DNA of 30,000 bases from Eimeria necatrix (GCF_000499385.1 NW_013655216.1:9264-39263); one strand, 5' to 3'; numbered from the stretch's first letter, positions 9,750 through 20,261 are shown. Notes: generated by a model not told the origin, from the letters alone. Numbers and translations: made by a program.

Positions 9750-10364
9750 TCAAGGAGGTGATAAGGCTGTTGTAGGCTTGGCAGCCTGCCAAAGGAGTCT
9801 CTGTGCTTCTGCCGCGTCAATCTCGGTACATTTATTTGCTGCTTTTCTTTGTAATTCTTCTGTCTCTTTTGCCACCGCCTTTTCTGTCTCCTTTGCTGCG
9901 TCTGCCTGTTCTTTCAAAGACACTTTCCCCTCCCATTCTGCTGCTGCTGCTGCTGGCTTCTGTTTCGCCGCTTCTGCTGCTCCTCCTTGCTGAGGCGCTG
10001 CAGAACCAAAGGCGTAGATGAGGGCCCCACAAATCGCCTGCATGTAACAAAGAAAGAAAGGCAGCATTAAGGCATAAATTCAAATAAATCCCAATTTGCA
10101 AAAATGTGGGAAAAGAATCCGAGATGCCTCGTCGAGAAATTCGAATTCTTTTGCAACAAAACAATGACCATAATAAGAACAAAAACACGCAAGACGAAGG
10201 CGCAAGTGAATAATAATCGTTGTCGCATCATTATTCACATAGCTATGAAAGAATAAAACGGGAAGACAGAAAAGGGCTAGAAACAAAAGAAACAACCAAG
10301 GGCAAAGATTAAGGCCGAAGATTATAAGTACCTCTTGAGGTAATTGAACTCCAATTGCGGAAGG
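9750..10364 (-). CDS. unrecognised gene, last two exons
   Basis: Two exons that join in phase 0. The first is 10364-10332, preceded by the acceptor TTCGTTTATTTTAG and followed by the donor GTACTT, and encodes PSAIGVQLPQE. The second is 10037-9750, preceded by TTGTTACATGCAG, and encodes a short hydrophobic start (AICGALIYAFGS) then a charged Ala/Glu/Lys-rich helix (KEQADAAKETEKAVAKETEE) and a stop at 9750. The product's C-terminus thus looks like a membrane-proximal segment plus coiled coil. Upstream exons are not resolved; the region 10.4-10.9 kb is A-rich on + (T-rich on the sense strand), as in other introns here. No family is recognised. The Ala run in the second exon is a mild homopolymer of the kind common in Eimeria. 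Confidence 0.4.
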
Positions 10365-10925
10365 CTAAAATAAACGAACAAAGAACTGCAATTCAAAACT
10401 AGTATAATGAAACAAAATTACGAAGAAATAAGAATTGAGAGAGCTAAGGAGAGACACAGGAGAGAAAAGGAAACGGGGTGATTGATTGAACTAAATGAAA
10501 ATGAAAACGGTATTTCAAGATAAAATGTGAAACGCCACTGCAGGTACAAGAAACAAAGACCTAGAGAAATAACAGCTAGTAACAAAGCCAATAACGAAAA
10601 AGGAAGGATATATAAGAGGGCAACAAAAATACAAAATAAAACCCGGAGAAGGCCAACGAGGCGAAAGGAAAAACTAAGTTCATATGCAAACGCAGAGACA
10701 AAGCTGCAGTATGCAAAGCAGTGAAAAAAACAAAATAAATATGAACAAGCCAGCCAAAGTAAGCATGAAAAATAGTAACAAAATGCCTTGTGGAGCCATC
10801 TGAAGCTAGCCAACTAAAAGACATATAAAAGCGAACTTTCGCGGACAGCTTTGCAGACAAAAGAATTAAAACAAAAAAGGCAAAGTGTGCAGGCTTGCAG
10901 GTCAGGCAAACAGCAGGGCCGTCTA
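10365..10925. other. A-rich (sense T-rich) stretch, probably intronic on -
   Basis: Strongly A-rich on + with no convincing exon. On the - strand an acceptor-like GTTTCTTGTACCTGCAG is at about 10541-10557, and a TTTTAGTTGGCTAGCTTCAG precedes an ATG near 10802 (MAPQGILLLFF). Either could be an upstream exon of the gene ending at 9750, but phases cannot be checked. Confidence 0.25.
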
Positions 10926-10929
10926 TGCG

Positions 10930-11731
10930 ACTGCAGCAGCAACAACACTTTGAACAGTAGCAGCAGCACTCGCACCATTGCTGCAGCTGCAGCAGAGGCA
11001 GCAACGCTTACCGCAGCACCTGCCGCAGATAGGGAAGCAGCAGCAGCATTCATGACAGCAGCAGCAACAGCGGCAGCAGCACGACTCGTAACTGCAGCAG
11101 TAGCAGCAGCGCTTACGACTGCAGCAGCAGCTGATTTGGCCGTGTTGAGGCACTGAGAGCTCTGCCGCTCACAAAAAAGCAAATGAGACAAAACAAAGAC
11201 GAGGGCCATGCGCACAGCCTGCGCACAGCAGCAGCTTCGAACATGAGCCTCACAGCAGCAGCAGCAGCAAGTGCAGCAGCCAGTAGCAGCAGCAACCGCA
11301 GCTCTTGGGGTAGCAGCAGCAACGGAACCGGCTGAAAGCAACGGCTCCATGGCAGAAGTGGAGCAGCCGTGGCAGCAGCGGGGAAATAAGCAGCAGCAGC
11401 AAAATAAGCTGCAGCAACAGCAAAGACAACAGGGCAGAAGCGACTTCGAAAACACAATCAGTAGCGGCTAAGCAGCAGCAGCAACAGCGGCAGCAAAATA
11501 GACAGCAACAGCAAAACGCAGTAGCAGCAGCAGCGTCGAAACGCGCAGCAGCGGCCTCAAAACGCACGGTAGCAGCAACAAAACACGCAGCAGAAGCAGC
11601 AAAGACAACAGGATAGCGACTACTGGGAAGACACAGCCAGCAGCAACAGAGCAGCAGCAATGGCGGCAGCAGCAACAAGCGCTGCCGCAGTAGCAAAAGC
11701 AACCGGGAAGCAGCTTTGAAGACACAGCAGC

Positions 11732-11768
<37 letters not shown>

Positions 11769-11780
11769 CCGTCGTCACAA
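10930..11780. repeat. imperfect CAG-rich block
   Basis: About 850 bp dominated by CAG units on + with frequent interruptions, ending in a purer run at 11739-11768. All six frames are open over long distances, giving Ala-, Gln-, Ser-, Leu- or Cys-rich translations of 100-213 residues. None shows a codable non-repeat domain, so I treat them as translations of the repeat. The - frame containing MALVFVLSHLLF then Ala-rich text (around 11210 downward) is the only one with a plausible non-repeat start. Confidence 0.7.
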
Positions 11781-12059
11781 GCACCTTGAGGACCCCTGTG
11801 GTTACTGCGCCTAAATGCTTCAAAACAAACCAAAGGACTCCAGAGCGCAAAAGAGAACAAATAAATAAACCCAAAAAGCAAGAAATTAGAACCTGAGACA
11901 AACGAATAGACAACGAAGTGCATGCATGCGCCCACTGTATGTACAGCGTGTGAAAGATCCTATACAGAGCAAAAGTAATTGAGATGTTCACTCTACATTA
12001 AATATGGAACACTAGCATGTAAATTTGCTTTATTGGTTGAAAATTATAGCCATAACAAG

Positions 12060-12376
12060 TATATGTACACACACATGATACGCATAATATCAGCGCATAG
12101 TCTGCATTATAAGTGTCCTTTGTTGTTATGCAAAAGATATATACTGTATATACACATCTGCATGTATATATATATACACATACATATAATACTATATGCA
12201 TCAAATCCACTTAATATACATATCATTCGCATGTACAATATGCGTGCATATACATATAAATATGATATTTTGCGCGTTATGTATATAATATATATTATAC
12301 ATCATAGGGGCATGCATAATATATATATATATATATATATTGTTAATATATATATATATATACATATATACATAGG
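12060..12376. repeat. AT/TATA(CA) microsatellite region
   Basis: Dense TA, TATACA and CATA runs with two nearly pure (TA)n stretches at about 12319-12341 and 12347-12361. The open frame through it is Tyr/Ile-rich and meaningless. The flanks (11785-12060 and 12376-12450) show no gene. Confidence 0.8.
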
Positions 12377-12479
12377 CGTTTGCTTTTAACCTTTTCGCTT
12401 CCAGTGCTTAGGTAGCTGGTGGGAGCCACTTAAGGAACTGCCAAACTCTTGCTGCTGCTGTTCGCATTGCTGCTGCTGC

Positions 12480-13004
12480 CTAATTTTGCTGCTCTTTGAA
12501 ATTGGTAGAAAGCTCATTGTTATTTGAAGACGGTAGCAGCGGCTGATGCGGTGGCTGCTGCTCGTGCTGCTGCTGCTGCTCTTGCTGCTGCTGTTGTTTC
12601 TGCTGCTGTAGTCGTTTATTAGCTGTTAAAAGCAATGAAGACATGTCTTTGGACGCGCTTGCAGGCAGAGGTAGCAGAAGCAGAAGCAGCAGCAGCAACA
12701 TAACAGCAGCAGCAACAAGAGCAAATGCAGAAGAAGCAGCAACACGAACAGCAGCGGCAGTCGCCGCTGCCGTGGCTCACGAACGGTTGCTAGTGAAGCA
12801 ACATGGAAAACAAAAGAGGAGACACAAACAATTAAGTAGTTCAAAAACTGCAAAAACAAATTAGCAGCAAACTAAGCGAACAAAGACCCCACACTTACCC
12901 CTAAGGAGCCGCCTCTTCGCTTCCTGGGATCGTCTACCAGTCGACTCCAGCGCGGCACAGTCCACACAAAAGTCCACAGCAGCAAAGCAGCAGTGTTTAT
13001 CACC
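12480..13004 (-). CDS. partial multi-exon gene, possibly polytopic membrane protein
   Basis: Well-formed splice sites mark - strand exons. The first is 13004-12899 (acceptor CTTTGCTTTTGTCAG, donor GTAAGT). The second starts at 12847 after TTTGTTTTTGCAG. A possible last exon is 12657-12480. In one frame the first two give a hydrophobic helix (INTAALLLWTFVWTVPRW), a basic turn, then another helix (GSLGFLNYLIVCVSSFVFH). This vaguely recalls the second half of PQ-loop/MPDU1-type proteins, but the match is weak. A second frame of the first exon is also open, so the frame is not settled. The last exon would give a Gln-rich tail (KDMSSLLLTANKRL then Q runs) ending at 12480. The second donor and the phase into the last exon are unresolved, and earlier exons are not visible. 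Confidence 0.3.
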
Positions 13005-13079
13005 CTGACAAAAGCAAAGGTCAGCAGCAGCAATTGGGAGGCTTTAATAACATTAATCTTTGCTGCCCTCGGCTTTACA

Positions 13080-13965
13080 AATTAGGGTTTAGCTCGGCAT
13101 CTTTTCTCTACAGTTATCTCTACAGTTATGATTCCTTTCAGTGCTTAACTAAACCCTAAACACCCAGGGAACCCCTAGCGACCTTTCGGGTCTGGAGGCC
13201 CCTGATGGCCTCATGCAAACCCCCGTGAGAAAACCCCCCAAATCAAGACCCTGCAAACCCTCAGCGTGTCTTGAGGGCCCCCTGAAGACCTCCTAGGGGC
13301 CCCTTGAGGGGCTCCAAGGGCTCTTTGGGGTTTATTTAAGCCCCCTTAGAAGCCCCCAGACGGCTCTTCAGGGCCCCCGTTGGGACCCCTTAAGTGGGGG
13401 CCTCTGGATTGCGGGCCTCTAGAGGGTCCCGTAGAGTGGGGGCCCTTATAGTGGAGGCCCCCGAAAAACCCAATTGACACCTATCTGAAGGCTCATGCGC
13501 TTCTTATTAGGTCCTAAATCCTCATTTGCGAGGCTCCATTGGGCCCTCTTCTAGACCCCAAGCAGGCCTTCTGCATTAGGGTTTGGGGTTTAGGGTTTAA
13601 CTTAGCGCTTAGGGTTGCCCCTCTTTTACAGGCGCCTTTTGAACACTAGAAAGTCCCCAGAGGGGCCCCCTGGGAGCATTTCAGGGATTCAGCGGGGCCC
13701 AATGGAAGCCCCCCAAGGACTCTTTGAGGGCCCTTTGAAGACCTCCTACAATCCCCTTTGGGGCCCCTCTGAAGGCCACTGTGGGGCAGTAGAGCCCCTA
13801 TAAGGCCCCCAAGAGCCCTCTACGAGGCACCTCTGGAGCCCTTGTGGGGCCCCTGTGGAGCCCCTGTGGGGCCCCTGTGGGGCCCCTGTGGGGCCCCTGT
13901 GGAGCCCCTGTGGGGCCCCTGTGGAGCCACTGTGGGGCACCTGCGGGGCCCCCGTGCCCCTGTAT
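13080..13965. repeat. GC-rich GGGGCCCC-type repeats with telomere-like heptamers
   Basis: Degenerate blocks of GGGGCCC(C/T) and GAGGGCCCC alternate with CCCTAAA-like units (near 13084, 13147 and 13575-13612). At about 13839-13960 an 11-bp unit (GGGGCCCCTGT, varying to GGAGCCCCTGT) is tandemly repeated about ten times. The Gly/Pro/Trp-rich open frames on both strands here arise from the repeat. Confidence 0.7.
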
Positions 13966-14252
13966 ATTATGCTCACCCACACATATAAACTAGTTGAGGC
14001 CCTTCTATTCTGTGTCTTTTGTCTTTCATATATTTCTCGCTCAAGACGAAGGCAAGGCCGTGCTGCGCGTGTGCGAGTAAACAAAAGGAAATAAAGGAAA
14101 ATAATAATAATTGCATTTTAGTTGAAATTTATCATCTTCTTGCCTTGATACAGACTCTACAGGGACACACTCAGAAAAAATGTTAAGAGGTAAAGAAAAC
14201 GGAAACACAGGAGCGACGCAAAAAAGCAGCGATGGAGAGACAGCCAAGGAAG
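13966..14252. other. spacer, nothing recognised
   Basis: About 290 bp between the GC-rich block and the telomere-like repeat. It contains mixed sequence and short AT-rich stretches, with no exon or RNA gene that I can support. Confidence 0.4.
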
Positions 14253-14283
14253 CTAAACCCTAAACCCTAAACCCTAAACCCTG
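14253..14283. repeat. interstitial telomere-like repeat (CCCTAAA)4
   Basis: Four contiguous CTAAACC heptamers in the interior of the window, downstream of the - strand transporter gene. The heptamer matches the telomere unit of coccidians and many other eukaryotes. Position and flanks show it is interstitial, not a chromosome end. Confidence 0.85.
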
Positions 14284-14469
14284 AAGCATATAGACTGTGC
14301 TAAGGGTCCACAACCAAAGCAGCGCAAGGGCAAAACATAACAAAAAAAAAGGAAAAACAAGGTAGAACAAAAATAAAAAGACACGGAAGTAACTGAGGTG
14401 ACAAAAAGAAACAAAGGCCCAAAATTAAAACTAAACATGGCACAAATCAAATGCCTCTGATTGTCTTAC

Positions 14470-16744
14470 AAGGATCTGCGCCACCGTAACAAGACAAACA
14501 CCAAAGAGCTCCTGGGCCCCTTGGGCCCCAAGGGCCCCCAACAGCCCGGGGCCCCCAGGGGCCCCTGGGGTACCTGGGTTTCTTTGTATCCCTTGGGTCC
14601 CTTGTGGCCCTGGGGCCCTCGGGGCCCCTAAGGCTTCTTGCGGCGCAGGGGCCCCCTGGGGCCCTGAAGCCCCCAGGCCGTTCTGTGAGGACTTTGCCTC
14701 GGGCGCGCTGGAGGCCCCTAGTTTTTCCGGGGCCCCAGGGGGCCCCTTGGGGGCCCCCTGGGTGTCCAGCGGCCCTGGGGGCCTCTTAGGGGGCGCTTCC
14801 AATTCAAAGGCCCCCGGGGGCCCTTTGGGGGGCCCCCCAGGTTCTAGGGCCCCCTGCGGCCCCACAGGGACCCCTTGGGGGTTAGGGGCCCCCTGGAGCT
14901 GTCTAATGCGAAGAAGAAAGGCCACAGTGACCAGCACTAATCCTATGATTTGTTTCGGACTCAGTTTTTTGTTTAGAATGAAAAAAGAAAGCAAAGAGAC
15001 CCAAAGAAGAGACAAGGATACTGCCATGAGGTACAAAGAGCTGCCAGCGTAGACCAGGCCAGCTGCAGAAGCGAAAAATACAGAAGCAGAAATAAGTTCC
15101 GAAATGAGTATTCTTACAAATTACAAAAAAAAATTTTAAAGATAAATTCAATTTGTTTGGACAGAGACAGACAAAGCCGCTATTCAGCGCTGGCCTCCTA
15201 TAGACAAAAAGGCCAAAAGAGTTAAAAGGAATTCAAAAAGACAAAAGGCCAAAAAACTGGAGAAAAGGAAAAACAATGCAAAAAAGACAAAAGTGAAAGA
15301 GTAATAAAAAGAGGCAAAGGAGAACATGAAAAGAAAAAAAAAGATAGAAGAGCAGAAGAATAGAAAGAGAGGAGAGAAAGAAATTAAAAAAGGCAAAGGT
15401 GTCAAAGAGGAGGAAAAGAAAAAGAAAGAAAATAAGAAGGAGAAAAGACATAAAGACACAAAAGCTCAAGAAACAAAAATAGAAGAGAAACAAAAAAGAA
15501 AAAAAAGAAGACAGAGAATCGGGCAAGAGGGTGCAAAAGTCTGAAAACAAAAGGAAGAAAATTTGAACTTGGAGTTTAAAAAAGGAATTGAAATTAAACT
15601 TTCACCTTTTTCTAAAACATGATGGGCCAAATCAACGAGACAAATCAAAGCTGCCTGCAGCCACTGTCTCCTCGAAAGTGTCTCCTTTTTTTTGCAAATA
15701 AAAAATCCAATTAAAAGCATGGAGACAAAAACTGGCAAAACGAAGAAGCAGCAGCTCGGCTGTACGTACACCCCGCAGCAGGCGCGCAGCGAAAAACAAA
15801 ACATGCAAATTTACGAATTTTCGCGTTTTCAATGTTTTAAATCCAAATTCATATCTTTTTATGCATTTAAATGTGTAGTTTGATGTTTTTCAGCATTCAA
15901 ATATGCATTTTCACGTTTCTAATCATTTAAATTCGAATTTGATCGCTTTTAAGCATTGAAAAACGAACTTGAACTTGGTGAAGCATTTAAATGTGAAATT
16001 TAATGCAGTCAAAATTTTAAATATGAATTAAATGCTCCTCAGTGTTTAGATAGAACTTTATTATTTTTAATAATTTAAATACGAATGCAAATGTGTTGAA
16101 GCATTTAAGTACAAACATAAACGTCTTTAAGCATGTAAATACCAACTCAAATGCCTTCAAGCATTTAAAGGCTTTAACAAATTGTCTCCAGATTCAATCG
16201 AAGAAACATAAAACAAAACAGAAGCAAAACTGAAAAGGAACAAAAAGATTTGGAGAGTCTGAAAGCAGCAATGGCAAAAGCCAGAAACAAAAAATGAAAA
16301 ATAATAAAAAGGAGAAATTAAATAAAGGGCTTATAAGTCCGAAGAGACAAAACGGAAGGGCAAGAGCTTCATTGGAATTACCTAGATCAAATAAAAAAAT
16401 TAAAAAAATAAAAATGAAACAATGAGAAGTTTTGAGTTTAAAAGGGCAAAAAAGAATAAAAAAGCTAGAGAAAGAACCAAAAGAGAAAGGAAAAGAATAG
16501 AAAAGAACTGCAGCGTTTTTTCCAGCAAAATGGCAAATCCATTTTAATTAATTTAATCCAATTAACTTAATTAAATTAAATTAATTAAAATGAATTTAAA
16601 ATGAATTAAATTTAAAAATTAAATGTTGAAAAGTCCCACATCAGCTGCTCCGTGGCTCCGGGCCAAGTCGACCAGCAGCGGCTGCGCTGTACTGACAGCT
16701 ACAATTAGAAAGGCCCGCAGCGCCAAAGAGAAAAAAGAATTCAT
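14470..16744 (-). CDS. drug/metabolite transporter superfamily protein (SLC35F/CRT-like), partial model
   Basis: Three exons join with matching phases. Exon A, 16744-16640, has an ATG start, MNSFFSLALRAFLIVAV as first membrane helix, and an uncertain GTGGGA donor. Exon B, 15759-15606, follows …GTACGTACAG and has the donor GTGAAA; it encodes a helix PVFVSMLLIGFFI, a basic loop and the family-like segment LSRRQWLQAALICLVDLAH. Exon C, from 15062, follows the acceptor CGCTTCTGCAG and encodes GLVYAGSSLYLMAVSLSLLW, then the closing helix pair with ILNKKLSPKQIIGLVLVTVA. This LSxxQ-G loop before the last helix is typical of DMT carriers, which exchange nucleotide sugars, drugs or metabolites across internal membranes. 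Exon C stays open through about 130 codons of collagen-like Gly-Pro repeat to a GTAAGA donor (14469-14465) or a stop at 14431. The middle of the family (several helices) is not seen, so exons are missing or the gene is degenerate. Substrate cannot be inferred. Confidence 0.55.
14500..14905. repeat. GGGGCCCC repeat block, in frame within transporter exon C
   Basis: About 400 bp of GGGGCCCC(C)-cored repeats. On the - strand it keeps the transporter frame open, encoding GAPG/GPQG-type text. Its length stays compatible with the frame on both sides, which suggests either real coding expansion or a chance open repeat. Confidence 0.65.
15802..16170. repeat. 30-bp AT-rich tandem array, about 12 units
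   Basis: Units begin with GCATTTAAAT-like text at 15863, 15893, 15923, 15953, 15983, 16013, 16042, 16071, 16101, 16131 and 16161, with one or two more degenerate units upstream from 15802. The spacing is 30 bp (twice 29). Each unit ends in a T-rich segment closing in CA/TAA/GAA. Only the first ten bases are well conserved. The array lies in the predicted intron between transporter exons A and B. Confidence 0.85.
16171..16539. other. A-rich intronic stretch
   Basis: Sequence of AAAAG/AAATA type on +, T-rich on the transporter's sense strand. No exon signal was found. It is part of the same predicted intron as the 30-bp array. Confidence 0.5.
16540..16592. repeat. perfect AT inverted repeat, 18-bp arms
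   Basis: Arm CATTTTAATTAATTTAAT (16540-16557) is the exact reverse complement of 16575-16592, with a 17-nt spacer. It lies about 50 nt beyond the predicted donor of transporter exon A, inside the intron. Confidence 0.85.
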
Positions 16745-17954
16745 TTTAAAAATAAAAAGAAGTAAAAGAAATAAAAATAAATAAAAAGAAATAAAAAGAA
16801 ATAAAGAAACAGAAAGAAATAGATAGAAATGAAAGATAAAAGAAACAAAAGACTTAGACAGAAAGAGGCCAGAAAGACACACAACAAAAGGCGAAGAAAC
16901 GGGACAGTAAAAAGATAAAAGAACAAAAAAAGAAAAAAACAAAAAAGAAAAAAGCCACAAATAAAACAAAAAGATCAAAAAAGAATTTAAAAAAAAAAGA
17001 CAAAAGTAGAAAACAGCAAAGGGGAACAAATCCGAAGAGAAAACGGAGAAACGGGAAAAAAAAGAGGAAAAACAGAAAAGAATTTTAAAAATAAAAGAGA
17101 ATAGAGAAGAATAAAAAGAAGCAAAAAAAAAGATTTGAGGCTAAGAGACAAACAGAAAAAAAAACGCAAATTCAGACTGAGTCCCCTGAGGGCCTTTTGG
17201 AGTTGTGGGGTTTGGTTTTTTCGCTTTTATTTTCTTTTGTTTTATTTTGTTTTCTTTTTATTTGTTTTCTTTTATCTTTTTCCTCTCTTTCATCTCCTTT
17301 TTTCTCCCTTTACATTCTTTTGTCTCCTCCCTTTGCTGCCAAATCTGCTGCCGCTCTGAAGCTGCTGCAGCGGCTGTGTTTTGCTGCTGCTGCAGCAAGT
17401 CCGTCGCAGCAGCAGAAGCCGCAGCAGCAGCAGCAGCAGAAGCAGCAGCAACAGCTGCAGATGAGGTGTACGTACACCGCAGAGCCAGCCGACACAACTC
17501 GAAAAAAAAGAGAAATAAGAGGACTTCGAGGGGCTTCTAAACCCATAAAAATGAAAATGAAAACAATTTAAAAGTAATGAATTAATTAAAAGGTGAGGCG
17601 AGACCCAAAGCGTCGTGGGTTTCGTCTGCGGTGTATCGACACCCAACGACGACAGAATCCCGACGCGAACTTCGCACCATTAATAGACCAAAATCATCCG
17701 GAAAACAAACAAAAAACCAATTTAAACCCTAAAATGGGTTTTATTTTTATTTATTTACTACAAAACAACGCAAATAAACCCCCAGGGGCCCCAAAAGAAC
17801 CCCTGCTCCCTTGCTGGGGGCCCCCAGAGGAGATGGCTGTGTACTCGGGGGCCCCTGGGGGCCCCCGGGGGCCCCCGCGGGCGCCCGGAGGCCCCCAGGG
17901 CTTCTTTTGATGCTAAAAAGGGTTTTTTGGTCTAATTTTTTTTGCTTTTTGCAG
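16745..17954. other. probable divergent intergenic region, A-rich then T-rich
   Basis: From 16745 to about 17170 the + strand is extremely A-rich; from about 17205 to 17330 it is extremely T-rich. The switch at about 17180 separates a - strand gene from a + strand gene. CAG units fill 17336-17460. The rest contains two copies of the GGTGT-N4-ACACC palindrome (17465, 17630), a short telomere-like segment near 17723, and a GGGGCCCC block at 17775-17905. Upstream exons of the + gene may hide here (for example around 17645-17700, NPDANFAPLIDQNHP), but I cannot join them. Confidence 0.4.
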
Positions 17955-20208
17955 CTGAGCTTCGCATGCAGCCTCCGGGGTAGAACGGAGGTCCCTTGGG
18001 TCTTCTTTTTGTCCTTTTTCCCCTCAAAAACTCCCCAAACATGCCTCGGGGGGGCCACAGAGGCGGCATATATCCCATTTCAGGCCTCCCCTGGGGCCCC
18101 GGGCAGCGCTACCTCAAACGCGGGCTGTACAGACACCAGAGGACCGACGTCTTTGTACCCAGGTAACTCCACTACACACAAAGGGGCCCACGAGGGGCCA
18201 CCGAGGAGTCCTCAAGGGGCCCCCAAAGGGCCCCAAAGGGGCCCCCAAACGGCCCCAAAGGGGCCCCCAAAGGGCCCCACAGGGGCCCCCAAAGGGCCCC
18301 CAGGGGCCGCTGAAGGGGCCCCAGAGAACGCCACAGGGACCCTCAAGATGCCCCCAAGAAGCTGCTAAAGGGTTCATCAACGGCGCCTTAAAAGGCTTTA
18401 GTAGAGTTCCCAAAAGGGCCCCCCAAAAACTAAATAAGGCCTATTTTTAGAAGTCCCTGAGCCGCTTGCTGGGTCCTCATTGGGGGCCCTTCCTGGGGGG
18501 GCCCCCAGACAAGCAGGAGGGTCTTGGGGGCCCCCAAAAGGCATTTGCGTCGCCTTTGGGGGCCCCCATGGCCCTAAGAATAGCAGCAAAAGAAGTTATT
18601 GGGGGCCCCCTGCTCAAGGGGCCCCCAATGCTCTCTGGGGCCCCTGTGGGGCCCCCTTTTGCTGCCTTCGCATTGCTGCAGCTGCATGCGTGCCAGCATT
18701 GGCTAGCAAGCTAGCTAGTTAGCTAGCTAGCCAGCTAGCTAGCCAGCCAGCTAGCCAGCTAGCTAGCCAGCTAGCAAGCCGTCTAGGTAGATAGCTAGCT
18801 GGCTTGCTAGATAGCTAAGTGGCTAGCTAGCTTCGTAGCCACATGCCTGGCTAGCTACGTATCTCGTTTGATAGCTAGCCAGCTTGGCAGATAGCTGGCT
18901 AGCTAGCTAGAGAGCTAGCTAGCTAGTTGGCTAGCGAGCTGGCTAGCTAGTTGGCTAGCTAGTTGGCTAGCTAGTTGGCTAGCTAGGTGGCTAGCCAGGC
19001 GGCTAACTACTAGCTGTATCCTTCCCTGCGCAGCTCGAAGTTCATGTCATTAATTTATCTTTTGAATTCTTTTACTTTGATTAAAAGAATTTGAAATAAA
19101 TAAAAATTGAATTTAAATAAATTTAAATTCAATTTTTATTTATTTCCACTTTTTGCTTCAGGTGGGGCTGGAGGCGAGAACGCCTCAGTTCTTCGCCGCT
19201 GCCCGACGGCAGCACGAAGAAGTGGGAGCCGGAGAGCAGCAAGGCCTGGCCTTTACTAGGTAAGCAGCTAGCTAGCTAGCTAGCTAGCTAGCTGGCTAGC
19301 TAGCCAGCTAGCTAGCAAGCTAATTGGCTAGCTAGGGGGCTGACTGGATAGCTAGCTGGCTAGCTGGCTGGCTAGCTAACAGGCTAGCTGGCTGGCTAGT
19401 TAGGTACCTACCTGGCCAGCTAGATAGCTAGCTGGTTGGCCAGCTGTCCGCCTAGCTGGCTAAGTGGCTAGCTAGCTAGCTAGCTAGCTAGCCAGCTAGT
19501 CTTGTAGGTAGTCAGCCAACTGATAAGAACGCTAGTCAGCTTGCTCGCTAGTTGGCTGGCTAGCTGGCTGGCTAGCTGGCTGTTGTCCCCTCGGCGTGGA
19601 GGCCGTTCACTTGTTTGTCTAGCGGCTGTGTAGTTGATTCGCTGAGCAGATCTGTGGCTAGCTGGCTAGGGGCCACAGCTAGCTGTGTAGCTAGCTAGCT
19701 AGCTAGCTAGCTAGATAGCTTGCCTGCTTGCTTGCTATGGACCTCGCTAAAGGTCTAAATGGCTAGTATACCAGAGGGCCAATCGACTTTTTCAAGCCAG
19801 CTAGCTACACAACTGCATAGCTAGCTATCCAGCCAGCTAGCTAGCTAGCTAGCTAGCCAGCTGCTAGAGGACGCGGCTGGCTAGCTAGGCCTTCCCCGGG
19901 CAGCTAGCTAGCTAGTCCGCTGTACGGCGGCTGTGCATCTCTGTATTTGTAGCTCTATTTATTTATTGAAATTAAATGGTTTGCTGATAGCAACAAATAA
20001 TAAAAATACTTTTTGTTTCTGTAGGACTTCCCCACCACCAGAGGATGTACACCCGAAACGAGGCGCGGTATCTGCAGCCGGCGCTGCGGTGTACGTACAC
20101 CCCAGCACTCGAGCACATCCTCAACTTGCTGGAGCCAGCAGCAGCAGCAGCAGGCTGGAGATACAGCGGGCTGGGCCGCCCCGAAGTAAGGCCTCCTTCT
20201 GCTTCCCC

Positions 20209-20261
<53 letters not shown>

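Noticed and set aside
10814..11702. Long open frames rich in Ala, Cys, Leu (up to 213 codons) on the minus strand
   Set aside because: They are translations of CAG/CTG repeats, open in several frames at once, with no recognisable domain. Eimeria does code homopolymers, so one could be real, but nothing here selects it.
11979..12389. Tyr/Ile-rich open frame
   Set aside because: It is a translation of a TA/TACA microsatellite.
13746..14084. Gly/Pro/Arg collagen-like frames on both strands
   Set aside because: They arise from the 11-bp GGGGCCCCTGT tandem repeat; three units make 33 nt, so all frames stay open.
15184..15550. Phe/Leu/Ser-rich minus frames resembling membrane proteins
   Set aside because: The sequence is sense-T-rich intron-like DNA of the transporter region. 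Hydrophobicity follows from TTT/TTC codons, and no conserved loop or splice pattern supports it.
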